Below, in pieces: positions 43,884 through 52,016 of a stretch of 64,000 bases of DNA. The translations under genes were made by a program, and so were the position numbers. Origin of the DNA: Streptomyces canus (GTDB taxonomy: Bacteria > Actinomycetota > Actinomycetes > Streptomycetales > Streptomycetaceae); the NCBI RefSeq assembly GCF_041435015.1, contig NZ_CP107989.1, forward strand, positions 6,944,001 to 7,008,000, read 5' to 3'. Position 1 is the stretch's first letter, and every line of letters starts with the position of its first letter. The notes beneath the pieces are model-generated. The model saw nothing but the letters and a program-made list of their open reading frames with translations, did not search any database and was not told the origin of the DNA.

Positions 43884-45321
43884 GCAGCGCCCGCTTCATG
43901 ATCTTCCCCATGTCGTTGCGGGGGAGGGCGGTGAGGTGGTGGACGACCCGCGGACGCTTGTGGGGGGCGAGGCGGGTGGCCACGTGGTCCGCCAACTCGT
44001 CCAAGGCGGGCGGGGACTGGGGATCCTGCGGGACGATCCACGCCACGATCCGCTCGCCCAGATCAGGGTCCGGCTCCCCGGTCACGGCGGCCTCCCGCAC
44101 CCCCGGGTGTTCGAGCAGCGCGTTCTCGATCTCGCCCGCCCCGATCTTGTAACCCCCGCTCTTGATCAGGTCGGTGGCCTTCCGGCCGACGATCCGGACG
44201 TATCCGTCCGCGTCCCGCACCGCCATGTCCCCCGTGCGGAACCAGCCGTCCGCCGTGAACGCCGCCGCCGTAGCGTCCGGCCGGTTGAGGTACTCGGTGA
44301 ACAGGTTCGGCCCGCGCACCTGGATCTCACCGACCGTCTCGCCGTCGTACGACGTGATCGGCGACCCGTCCTCCTCCACCAGCCGCAGCTCCACGCCCGG
44401 CAGCGGTACGCCCACGGTCCCGGCGCGTGGCTCGCCGTCCGCGCGCACGCTGGTGTTCATCAGGGTCTCCGTCATGCCGTAGCGCTCGATGACCCGGCGG
44501 CCGGTCGTTGCCGTGATGCGCTCGTGGTCGTGGACGGGGAGTGCCGCCGAGCCGGAGACGAGCAGCCGGGCCCCGCCCAGTGCCTTCACCAACTCGGGGT
44601 CTGTCGCCAGGGTTTCGGCGATGCGGTGGTACATCGTCGGGACGCCGAAGAGCATGGTCGCGCCGGCGTTCAGCTCACGGGCCACCCCGTCCGTGCTGAA
44701 CCGGCCGAGGTGACGGACCGAGCCGCCGCGGCGGAGCGGGCCGAGGATGCCGAGGACCAGGCCGTGCACATGGAAGAGGGGCAGGCCGTGCACCAGGACG
44801 TCGTCCGACGTCCACTGCCAGGCGTCGGCGAGGGCGTCCAGGGTGGTGGCGATGGCCCGGCGGGGGAGCACGGCGCCCTTCGGCGGGCCCGTGGTGCCGG
44901 AGGTGTAGACGACCAGGGCGGGGTCGCCGTCCTGCGCCGCACTGTCGGAGGCGGTGCGGCCGGTGGCGTGCACGTCGATGTCGACGCGCTCCAAGTGACC
45001 TACGGCTGCGGGTAGTTCGGCACCCGGCGGGACGAGCAGCAGGCCCGGCCTGCTGTCGTTCAGGATGTGCCCGAGCTCCTTCTCCCCGGACTTCGGGTTG
45101 AGCGGCACCGCGGCGACACCGGCCTCCAGCGCCGCCACCACGGCCACCGCGGTCTCCAGTTCCGCGGTCGCCCAGACGGCCACGCGGTCGTACGGCGCGA
45201 GACGGCCCGCCAGGGCGCCGGTCGCGGCCGCGAGATGCGCGTAGGTGAGTGAGCGGTCGCCGAACCGCAGGGCGGGACGGTCCGCCGTGGCGCCCCTGAG
45301 GGCCGGGAAGAGAGAGGTCAC
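43876..45321 (-). CDS. matB: Malonyl-CoA synthetase
   Basis: A 481-residue adenylate-forming ligase closely resembling the structurally studied MatB of S. coelicolor along its length. It joins malonate or methylmalonate to CoA with ATP. Motifs: VVYTSGTTGPPKGAVLPRR (P-loop), PLFHVHGLVLGILGPLRRGG, RRVIERYGMTETLMNTS, and NDMGKIMKRAL with the catalytic Lys near the end. The GTG at 45321 has AGGAG 11 nt upstream. It lies between matC and a fused carboxyltransferase. Product malonyl/methylmalonyl-CoA can feed fatty-acid and polyketide synthesis. Confidence 0.95.
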   Translation of the reverse strand: MTSLFPALRGATADRPALRFGDRSLTYAHLAAATGALAGRLAPYDRVAVWATAELETAVAVVAALEAGVAAVPLNPKSGEKELGHILNDSRPGLLLVPPGAELPAAVGHLERVDIDVHATGRTASDSAAQDGDPALVVYTSGTTGPPKGAVLPRRAIATTLDALADAWQWTSDDVLVHGLPLFHVHGLVLGILGPLRRGGSVRHLGRFSTDGVARELNAGATMLFGVPTMYHRIAETLATDPELVKALGGARLLVSGSAALPVHDHERITATTGRRVIERYGMTETLMNTSVRADGEPRAGTVGVPLPGVELRLVEEDGSPITSYDGETVGEIQVRGPNLFTEYLNRPDATAAAFTADGWFRTGDMAVRDADGYVRIVGRKATDLIKSGGYKIGAGEIENALLEHPGVREAAVTGEPDPDLGERIVAWIVPQDPQSPPALDELADHVATRLAPHKRPRVVHHLTALPRNDMGKIMKRALHG

Positions 45322-45357
45322 GCTTCACAACTCCTAACGTGTTGTCGCCTGTCGGTC

Positions 45358-46731
45358 CTACCCGAAGCCCGGAACCACCAACACCAGCCACACCACCGCG
45401 GGTACCACCGCCACCACGATGCCCCCGTAGATCATCAACTGCCGGAAGAAACGCTCGCGGTCCACGTCCGGTGCCGCGGCCAGCACCAGCGCGCCGTTCG
45501 TCGAGAACGGGCTCACGTCCACGACCGTCGCCGAGACCGCCAGCGCCGCCACCATCCCGACCGCCCCGATCTCGCCCTGCGCGAGGAACGGCACCGCCAG
45601 CGGGATCAGCGCGCCCATGATCCCCACGGACGAGGCGAACGCGGAGACGATCGCGCCGATGTAGCACAGCAGCACGGCGGCCAGCAGCGGGACGCCGATG
45701 CCGCCGACGCCCTCACCGGCCCACTTGATCGTGCCGATCTCCTCCAGCACGCCGACGTAGGTGAGGACACCGCAGATCAGCAGCACCGTGGACCAGGCGA
45801 TCTGCCCGACCGCCTTGCGGCTGTCCTCCGGCCAGGCGGCGCTCAGGATCACCGCGAGGGTGATGGACGTGAGCCCGGCGTCGAGGTCGAAGGCGAGGAC
45901 GGCGACGACGAGGGCGACCAGAGCGGTGAGGGTGGCGATCCGGGCGGGAGTGAGACGGGTGGTGTCGGGGGCCTCGGTGCGCGTGGCCACGGCGGTGGCG
46001 GGGCCGGTGCCGGAGGAGGGAGCGGCGAGGGCGGAGGGAGCGGGGCCGGTGCCGTCGGCCGGTGCGTCCCGCTTGTCGGGAGCGCCCCCGGACCCGGCGG
46101 CCTCCTCCAACGGGACCGCACCCTGCGCCCACAGCTTCAGCCCGCCGAACAGCACGAACATCACGCCCGCGATGACGAGGTTGACGATGAGCGAGGCAAG
46201 GAAGAGGAACACCTCGTTGCCCGGGAGGTGCTCGCGCTCCACGATGCCGTTGACGATCGTGCCGTAGATGCTGATCGGGGAGAAACCGCCGCCCTGGGCG
46301 CCGTGCACGACCATCGCGCCCATCAGCAACGGGCTGATCCCGTACCGCGCGGCGAAGCTCAGCGCGATCGGCGCGACGATCGCCACCGCGGCCGGGCTGA
46401 CCGCGCCGATCGCCGTCAGCGCGCCGGTGATCGCGAACATCACCCACGGGATCAGCGCCACCCGCCCCCGCACGAGCCGGATCGACGCGTGGACCAGCCA
46501 GTCCGTGGTGCCGTTGGCCCGCGCGATCGCGAACAGGTACGTCACGCCGACGAGGACGACGAACAGGTCGCCGGGGAAGCCGGCGAAGATGCCGTCCGCG
46601 TCGAGGTCGGCGACGAGCTCGCCCACGGCGAAGGCGGCGGCGAAGGCGAGGGCGCCCATGTTGACGGAACGGGTGGTGGCGATGACGAAGACCACGACCA
46701 GGACGAGGATCGAGATGAGTTCTGGGGACAT
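45358..46731 (-). CDS. matC: MatC-type dicarboxylate (malonate) carrier
   Basis: A 457-residue membrane protein with about 12 segments and a hydrophilic loop near residues 205-265. The N-terminal domain matches the MatC_N family (MSPELISILVLVVVFVIATT), and the paired GGGFSPISIYGTIVNGIVE and VVDVSPFSTNGALVLAAAP hairpins are typical of ion-transporter carriers. The ATG has GGGAG 5 nt ahead. First gene of an operon with matB and the carboxyltransferase; divergent from a GntR regulator. Probably a malonate importer. Confidence 0.9.
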   Translation of the reverse strand: MSPELISILVLVVVFVIATTRSVNMGALAFAAAFAVGELVADLDADGIFAGFPGDLFVVLVGVTYLFAIARANGTTDWLVHASIRLVRGRVALIPWVMFAITGALTAIGAVSPAAVAIVAPIALSFAARYGISPLLMGAMVVHGAQGGGFSPISIYGTIVNGIVEREHLPGNEVFLFLASLIVNLVIAGVMFVLFGGLKLWAQGAVPLEEAAGSGGAPDKRDAPADGTGPAPSALAAPSSGTGPATAVATRTEAPDTTRLTPARIATLTALVALVVAVLAFDLDAGLTSITLAVILSAAWPEDSRKAVGQIAWSTVLLICGVLTYVGVLEEIGTIKWAGEGVGGIGVPLLAAVLLCYIGAIVSAFASSVGIMGALIPLAVPFLAQGEIGAVGMVAALAVSATVVDVSPFSTNGALVLAAAPDVDRERFFRQLMIYGGIVVAVVPAVVWLVLVVPGFG

Positions 46732-46787
46732 ACGGGCTCCCGTCGTTGGGCCCCGGAGCGGTGGGGTGGCCGACTGGCTCAGTGGTC

Positions 46788-46814
46788 AATTGGCTGAGCC
46801 ACTCAGCCACATGG
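46788..46814. promoter_or_regulatory. FadR-type operator 1 of the malonate locus
   Basis: A 27-bp sequence beginning AATTGGCTGAGCCACTCAGC, with 22 of 27 positions identical to a second copy 82 bp away. It contains GGCTGAGCC and lies next to the matC start. Confidence 0.6.
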
Positions 46815-46869
46815 GGGGATGGCTGGTTAGCGTGGTGCGGACCGCGCGGCCCGTCAAGGGGGCGCGCAA

Positions 46870-46899
46870 AATTGGCTCAGCCACTTGGCCAATTGGCCA
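46870..46899. promoter_or_regulatory. FadR-type operator 2 of the malonate locus
   Basis: Begins AATTGGCTCAGCCACTTGGC, repeating operator 1. It ends in TGGCCAATTGGCCA (46886-46899), a perfect 14-bp palindrome. It lies about 40 bp ahead of the gntR start, suitable for autoregulation. Confidence 0.65.
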
Positions 46900-46940
46900 C
46901 CTATGGGGTGTTACTCTCCCGACGAACGAGAGGGGGACCC

Positions 46941-47648
46941 GTGACCGACGCCCTGCGCCCCATGACCAAGCCGCGGCTCTACGAGCAGGTGCTCGACCGG
47001 CTGCGCCAGTACGTCGCCGAGGGCGGGCTCCGGGCCGGCGACCGGCTCCCGCCCGAGCGCGACCTGGCCACCCGCCTCGGCGTCAGCCGGGCCTCCGTGA
47101 AGCAGGCGATCGTCGTGCTGGAGGTCCAGGGGCTGGTCGAGGCCCGGCACGGCGGCGGGACGTATCTCGTCCGGGACAGCCTCGATGTCGAGCCCGTCGA
47201 GAAGATGGTCGAGCGTCGCCGGCGCCTGCCCGATGTCCTCGACGCCCGCGAGGCCCTGGAGACCAAGCTCGCCGAACTGGCCGCCGAGCGCCGAACGGAC
47301 GAGGACCTCGTCGCCATGCGCATGGCCCTCGCCAAGATGGCCGGGGAGATCGAGGACGGCGGTCACGGCATCGAGGGCGACCGGCTGTTCCACGCGGCCG
47401 TCACCGCCGCCGCGCACAGCGCTCTGCTCGCGGAGTTCATGCGCTCCATCGCCGACCAGATCGCCGAGAGCCGCACCGAGTCGCTGCGCCAGCCGCACCG
47501 CCCCGAGCGTTCCCTCGCCCAGCACCGGGCGATCCTCGACGCGATCGCCCTCCAGCGCCCGGGTCAGGCGGCCACGGCGATGCGCCGCCATGTCCGTACG
47601 GTGGCGAAGGTACGGCTGCTGGACTGGGAGCCGGAGGAGGGCGAGTAG
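46941..47648 (+). CDS. matR: GntR/FadR-family regulator of the malonate locus
   Basis: A 235-residue regulator. The N-terminal winged HTH has LPPERDLATRLGVSRASVKQ and HGGGTYLV; the C-terminal FCD ligand domain covers about residues 95-225. GTG at 46941 is preceded by AGGGGG and starts the protein at the usual distance from the HTH. It is divergent from matC. In rhizobial mat operons a GntR protein named MatR senses malonate, and the same role is likely here; the gene name is by analogy. Confidence 0.88.
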   Translation: MTDALRPMTKPRLYEQVLDRLRQYVAEGGLRAGDRLPPERDLATRLGVSRASVKQAIVVLEVQGLVEARHGGGTYLVRDSLDVEPVEKMVERRRRLPDVLDAREALETKLAELAAERRTDEDLVAMRMALAKMAGEIEDGGHGIEGDRLFHAAVTAAAHSALLAEFMRSIADQIAESRTESLRQPHRPERSLAQHRAILDAIALQRPGQAATAMRRHVRTVAKVRLLDWEPEEGE

Positions 47649-47686
47649 CGGCGACCGCCGCGCGTCGAGGGTGACCCGGGATCGCG

Positions 47687-48556
47687 CTACCGCGCGGCCC
47701 GCAGCACCGCTTCCACCACCGTCCGCACCGACGCCGGGTGCAGGAACAGGAAGAGGTTCGGCTCGACCAGCTCCAGTTCCATCACCCGTGGCTGCCCGTC
47801 CTCGCCGTCGACGAGGTCCACGCGCGCGAACAGCAGCTCCGGCGCATCCGGTACGGCGGCCAGGGCGCGCTCGGCGACCGCGAGTTCGGCCGGGGTCGGC
47901 GTCCAGGGCTCCAGGCCCGGGTGGGCCACCTTGGTCGCGTCGAAGGCCGTCCCCGGAGCGAGGACCGCCCGCTTGCGGCTGGCGTGCAGCAGCCGGCCCC
48001 CGAAGAACTGCAGTGCCCGCTCACCGCCCGTGTCGATGCCCCGCATGTACGGCTGCACCATCGCGGTCAGCCCCTCGGCGTGCATGCGCTCCAGCTGCCG
48101 TACGGCACTGTCGTGCTGCTCGGGCGTGTACCGCGCGGCATACCGCGCGCCCGCCCCGGACGTGGGCTTGACGACGTACTCGTGGTCGCGGGGCAGATCG
48201 GCCGGGTCGCCGGGCGCGAGATACCGGGTCGGCACCACCGGCACCCCCGCCTCCGCGAGCTCCCCGATGTACCGCTTGTCGGTGTTCCAGCGCACGACTT
48301 CCACCGGGTTGGCGAGCCGCGTCACCTTGCCGCACCGCTCGGCCCACGCCACGAACTCGGCCGCCCGCCAGCTGTAGTCCCAGGTGGACCGGATGACGGC
48401 CAGGTCGTACCCGGCCCAGTCGACCTCACTGTCGTCCCAGAACACGGCCTCCGTCTCGGCCCCGGCCTCGCGCAGCGCGGCCACCAGCACGGGCAGATCG
48501 GCGTCCTTGCTGGGTTCGGGTCGGGGGTCGTAGGTGACGAGGGCTATGCGGGGCAC
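47687..48556 (-). CDS. ATP-grasp ligase-like protein (RimK/glutathione-synthetase fold)
   Basis: A 289-residue cytoplasmic protein. The N-terminal part reads IALVTYDPRPEPSKDADLPV and has the RSTWDYSWR motif common in this actinobacterial group. The ATP-grasp domain has YVVKPTSGAGARYAARY with a nucleotide-binding Lys, and RVMELELVEPNLFLFLHPAS with metal-binding Glu/Asn. These enzymes form amide or ester bonds through acyl phosphates; the substrate is unknown. The GTG start at 48556 follows AAGGA. It is divergent from the MerR-PP2C gene. Confidence 0.85.
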   Translation of the reverse strand: MPRIALVTYDPRPEPSKDADLPVLVAALREAGAETEAVFWDDSEVDWAGYDLAVIRSTWDYSWRAAEFVAWAERCGKVTRLANPVEVVRWNTDKRYIGELAEAGVPVVPTRYLAPGDPADLPRDHEYVVKPTSGAGARYAARYTPEQHDSAVRQLERMHAEGLTAMVQPYMRGIDTGGERALQFFGGRLLHASRKRAVLAPGTAFDATKVAHPGLEPWTPTPAELAVAERALAAVPDAPELLFARVDLVDGEDGQPRVMELELVEPNLFLFLHPASVRTVVEAVLRAAR

Positions 48557-48680
48557 GGCGGGTTCCTTTCCCATGGGTCTCGTCCGGCAGGCTATCCGCG
48601 GCAGGGGAAAGCACGGCAATCCGTTTACCTTCCCCCTTGGTGAAGCCCCACCATCGAGGGCGAGGAACGGAGGAGGCCGT

Positions 48681-49745
48681 ATGGAGTGGCTGACGATCGG
48701 GGCCTTCGCGCGGGCGTGCCGCCTGTCGCCGAAGGCGTTGCGGCTCTACGACGAGCTGGAGCTGCTGCGTCCGGCCCGCGTCGACGCGGCGACGGGCTAC
48801 CGCTACTACACGCCGGCCCAGCTCGAGCAGGCCCGGCTGGTGGCATGGCTGCGGCGGCTGGGCATGCCACTGGCCCGGATCCGTACGGTGTGCGCGCTCC
48901 CGCCCGCTGCCGCCGCCGACGAGATCCGCGCGTACTGGGCGCAGGTCGAGGCGGAGACGGCCGTACGGCGGGATCTCGCCGCGTTCCTCGTCGACGAGCT
49001 GACGGCGACGCCGAGGAAGGACACCACCGTGCTCGAACTGCGTTACTCCGCCCACTCGGACCGGGGCCTGGTCCGCGCCGCCAACCAGGACACCGCCCAC
49101 GCGGGCGCCCGCCTGCTCGCGATCGCCGACGGCTACGGCCCGGCGGGCGCCCCCGCCAGCAGCGCGGCCGTGGCGGCGCTGCGGTTCCTGGACACGGCCG
49201 ACCTCCCGGCCGGCAACGTCCTCAACCTCCTGGCGGACGCCGTGCACGGGGCGACCGAGGCGGTACGGGACGTGGCCGGCACCGACGAGAACGGCACGAC
49301 CCTGACCGCCCTGCTGTGGACCGGCTCCCGCCTCGCCCTGGTGCACATCGGCGACTCCCGCGCCTATCTCCTGCGTGGCGGCGCCCTCTTCCGCATCACC
49401 CACGACCACACGGTGGTCCAGTCGCTGATCGACGAGGGCCGGCTGACGGCGGAGGAGGCCGTCATCCACCCCCAGCGGGCCCTGCTCCTCAAGGCCCTCA
49501 CGACCGGCACCCCGGACCTGAAACTGCACGACGCCGAACCCGGCGACCGCTATCTGCTGTGCTCCGACGGCCTCTCGGGCGTCGTCCCCGACACCACCAT
49601 CCGCGAGCTGCTCGCCACCGCCACCGCCCCCGACACGGCCGTTCACTCCCTGGTCGACGCGGCGAACACCGCGGGCGGCCCGGACAACGTCAGCTGTGTG
49701 GTGGCGGACGTGGTGGAGACGGCGGCCCGAACCCCGGCATCATGA
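48681..49745 (+). CDS. MerR-type DNA-binding domain fused to PP2C protein phosphatase
   Basis: A 354-residue two-domain protein. Residues 1-110 are a MerR regulator: LTIGAFARACRLSPKALRLY, then GYRYYTPAQLEQARLVAWL. Residues 115-350 are a complete PP2C-type Ser/Thr phosphatase: HSDRGLVRAANQD, LAIADGYG, VHIGDSRAYLLRGG, LLCSDGLSGVV and GGPDNVSCVVADV. All metal-binding Asp residues are present. GGAGGAGG precedes the ATG. The MerR ligand domain has thus been replaced by a phosphatase, which suggests coupling of transcription to Ser/Thr phosphorylation. Its stop overlaps the next gene by four bases. Confidence 0.92.
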   Translation: MEWLTIGAFARACRLSPKALRLYDELELLRPARVDAATGYRYYTPAQLEQARLVAWLRRLGMPLARIRTVCALPPAAAADEIRAYWAQVEAETAVRRDLAAFLVDELTATPRKDTTVLELRYSAHSDRGLVRAANQDTAHAGARLLAIADGYGPAGAPASSAAVAALRFLDTADLPAGNVLNLLADAVHGATEAVRDVAGTDENGTTLTALLWTGSRLALVHIGDSRAYLLRGGALFRITHDHTVVQSLIDEGRLTAEEAVIHPQRALLLKALTTGTPDLKLHDAEPGDRYLLCSDGLSGVVPDTTIRELLATATAPDTAVHSLVDAANTAGGPDNVSCVVADVVETAARTPAS

Positions 49746-50365
49746 CGGCCATGTCGATGTCCGGAACCGACGCGTACGACAGGGAACCCCACCTCCCCCC
49801 ACTCGTCGAACGAGCCCTCGCCGCGGCCCGCGCCCACGACTTCCCCTACTCCTGCCGGCCCGAACAGGGCCGTCTGCTGCACGCCCTGGCGGGCGGGGCC
49901 CGGACCCTCATCGGGGAGACCGGTACGGGCTGCGGGGTGGGCCTGGCGTGGCTGGCGTCGGGGGCACGGGACGGCGTACGGCTCCTCAGCGTCGAGCGTG
50001 ATCCGGAGCGCGCCCGCGTCGCCGCCGACGTGTTCGCCGACCGTCCTGACGTGCGGATCCTCCACGGCGACTGGCGGCGCATCGAGGACCACGGCCCCTA
50101 CGACCTCCTCGTCCTCGACGGCGGCGGCACCGGCAAGACCCCCGACGACACCCCGGCCGACCCGGCCCGCCTCCTCACTCCGGGCGGCAGAATCGTGATC
50201 GACGACTTCACCCCGGCGTCGGACCGGCCGCCCCGGCACGGCGGTTCCGTGGACCGCCCCCGTGTCTTCTGGCTGGAGCACCCCGCCCTGGACACCGTCG
50301 AACTCCCCCTGGCCGAGGACCTGGCCACGCTGGTGGGCACGCGGCGCAGGAGCGGCGGGCGGTAG
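49742..50365 (+). CDS. O-methyltransferase-like SAM-dependent enzyme
   Basis: A 207-residue Rossmann-fold methyltransferase. The SAM-binding glycine motif is IGETGTGCGVGLAWLASGA, with acidic position VERDPERARVA; YDLLVLDGGG and RIVIDDFTP are later strands. The ATG overlaps the MerR-PP2C stop (ATGA), so the two are translated together. It may methylate the phosphatase partner's target or a small molecule. Convergent with the minus-strand operon that ends at 50373. Confidence 0.85.
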   Translation: MTAMSMSGTDAYDREPHLPPLVERALAAARAHDFPYSCRPEQGRLLHALAGGARTLIGETGTGCGVGLAWLASGARDGVRLLSVERDPERARVAADVFADRPDVRILHGDWRRIEDHGPYDLLVLDGGGTGKTPDDTPADPARLLTPGGRIVIDDFTPASDRPPRHGGSVDRPRVFWLEHPALDTVELPLAEDLATLVGTRRRSGGR

Positions 50366-50372
50366 GGCACGA

Positions 50373-50972
50373 TCAGCGCACCGTGAGCCTCTGCAGCAGG
50401 CCCCACGTGAACTCGGCCACCACCTCCCGGCGCACGCCCTTCTCGTCCGGGGCCGTGAACGTCAGGCCCCAGCGCGTCGGGGCCGTGCCCTCCAGGGGGC
50501 GGGCCGGGGGGAAGGCCCGGGCCGCCTCGTCCACGGTGCAGGACCAGGGGGTGAGGCCTTCGAGGGTGCGAAGGTCAGGGCCTTCGGCTTCCGGTGCCCT
50601 GATCAGCCACTCGTTCCACACCGTCGAGCCGTTCGGCGCCAGGAGTGCCTCGAAGCGGAGGTCGGGCCAGAGGGGGACGGGCCAGAGCCAGGCCTCGCAC
50701 TCCAGGTCGCCGACCTTGCGGGTGAGGACCGTCTCGGGGGCACCCAGGACCGAGCGGTAGCGCGAGGCGGGGGTGCGGGCCCGATGCGGGGGAGAACGGA
50801 TCATCGCCTGCCAGCGCTTGTTGGCCTCCCGCATGTCCGCGATCGAGACGCCCAGCGTGTGCCGGGCGTCCTCCACCAGGCCGGGGTTGTGGTCGGCCAT
50901 GCGGCGCAGCAGGACCAACTGGAAGTCGAGCGGGGTGAAGGGCGCGCTAGCCGCCTGCTTTCCGGAGGGCAT
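50373..50972 (-). CDS. Hypothetical protein at the end of the glycan operon
   Basis: A protein of about 199 residues without signal or membrane segments. FTPLDFQLVLLRRMADHNPG and SIADMREANKRWQAMIRSPP suggest a helical N-terminal half, while the rest looks β-rich (CEAWLWPVPLWPDLRFEAL). I recognise no family. ATG 50972 would overlap the FkbM gene by 26 bases; 50981 and 51002 are possible. Being the last gene of the operon, it may not share its function. Confidence 0.6.
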   Translation of the reverse strand: MPSGKQAASAPFTPLDFQLVLLRRMADHNPGLVEDARHTLGVSIADMREANKRWQAMIRSPPHRARTPASRYRSVLGAPETVLTRKVGDLECEAWLWPVPLWPDLRFEALLAPNGSTVWNEWLIRAPEAEGPDLRTLEGLTPWSCTVDEAARAFPPARPLEGTAPTRWGLTFTAPDEKGVRREVVAEFTWGLLQRLTVR

Positions 50973-51780
50973 GCCCCCCATCGTCCCCCACGGCACTGAC
51001 ACCGGGACGGCGTCCGTCCGGCAGGAAGAGGACCGAGTTGATGTACCGGGGGCGGTGGAGGAAGGGCAGGACCCGACGGAGGAGACCCTGGTTGACGACG
51101 TACGACGCCGTCGCCTGGTGTGCCTCCAGGGGGAAGCCGGACAGCGGGACCCAGGTGGCGCGGGGCAGCACCCAGCCGTCGTAGCCGAGGAGGGACAAGT
51201 ACGTCACCACCGGGGCGATCGGCTGGATCCGGGACTCCAGTTCGACGAAGAGCGCGGGCCGGTCGCGCGCGAGGATTCCCGTGGCCCCGCGCAGCACCGC
51301 CAGCTCGCTCCCGTCCACGTCGATCTTGATGAAGCCGACGTCCTTGAGATCCAGTTCGTCCAGCGTGACGCAGCGGACGTCCACCGCCCGGCCGTGGATG
51401 TCCCGCCGGACCAGGGAGGACACCCCCCGGTCGCCCTCGTCGCCGGGCGGCAGCCACAGCCGGGCCGTGCCCGGCCGGTCCGTGGCGGCGGCCTGCACGA
51501 CCTGGACGTTCGCCGGTGCCGCCGCGGTCAGCAGCCGGGCCAGATGGGGTACCGGCTCGACGGTCACCACCCGCCGCGCCCGCCCGGCCAGCCGCCGCGT
51601 CCACGGCCCGTACCAGCCGCCCACGTCCACCGCCGTCCCGCAGTCCGCCGGACACAGGTCGGCAAGGCGCGCCAGCTCCGGTTCGAAGCGCGGGTACACG
51701 GCCCGGGCGGCCGCCGCGACCAGCCGGGTGGGCAGAAGGGGGGCCACTCTGGCAGCCCAGGTACGAGCCGGTCCGGTCAT
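50947..51780 (-). CDS. FkbM-family SAM methyltransferase
   Basis: A 277-residue methyltransferase. Motif I is AVDVGGWYGPWTRRLAGRAR, the acidic strand is VVTVEPVPHLARLL, and FIKIDVDGSELAVLRGA with LFVELESR is the FkbM signature. Such enzymes O-methylate sugars or polyketides. It starts within the stop of the Trm112-like gene (ATGA overlap), part of a chain of coupled genes. Confidence 0.9.
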   Translation of the reverse strand: MTGPARTWAARVAPLLPTRLVAAAARAVYPRFEPELARLADLCPADCGTAVDVGGWYGPWTRRLAGRARRVVTVEPVPHLARLLTAAAPANVQVVQAAATDRPGTARLWLPPGDEGDRGVSSLVRRDIHGRAVDVRCVTLDELDLKDVGFIKIDVDGSELAVLRGATGILARDRPALFVELESRIQPIAPVVTYLSLLGYDGWVLPRATWVPLSGFPLEAHQATASYVVNQGLLRRVLPFLHRPRYINSVLFLPDGRRPGVSAVGDDGGHALRKAGG

Positions 51781-52016
51781 GGAGCCATCCCGGGGGTCTG
51801 GGGGGAACCCCCGGTGCAGCGCCGCAGTAAGTCTTCGTGTTCGTCGTCCGTCACCTGCTCGCCGGAGGCGGGCAGCAACTGCGGGATGCCGTCGACGATC
51901 GGATAGCGCCGGCGCAGTCGCGGGTTGTACAGGGCCTCGTCCGGCGGTACGAGATGCAGGGGGCCCTTGTCGAGCGGGCAGCCCAGGATCTGCAGCAGCG
52001 GGTCGTCGGGGTTCAT
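51777..52016 (-). CDS. Trm112/YcaR-like small protein
   Basis: A 79-residue product. LLQILGCPLDKGPLHLVPPD followed by RRYPIVDGIPQLLP matches the Trm112/UPF0434 fold. Only one of the usual paired cysteines is present, so it may not bind zinc. Trm112 proteins activate methyltransferases, and this gene is flanked by methyltransferase genes. It overlaps both neighbours by four bases. A role as methyltransferase partner is an attractive inference. Confidence 0.8.
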   Translation of the reverse strand: MNPDDPLLQILGCPLDKGPLHLVPPDEALYNPRLRRRYPIVDGIPQLLPASGEQVTDDEHEDLLRRCTGGSPQTPGMAP

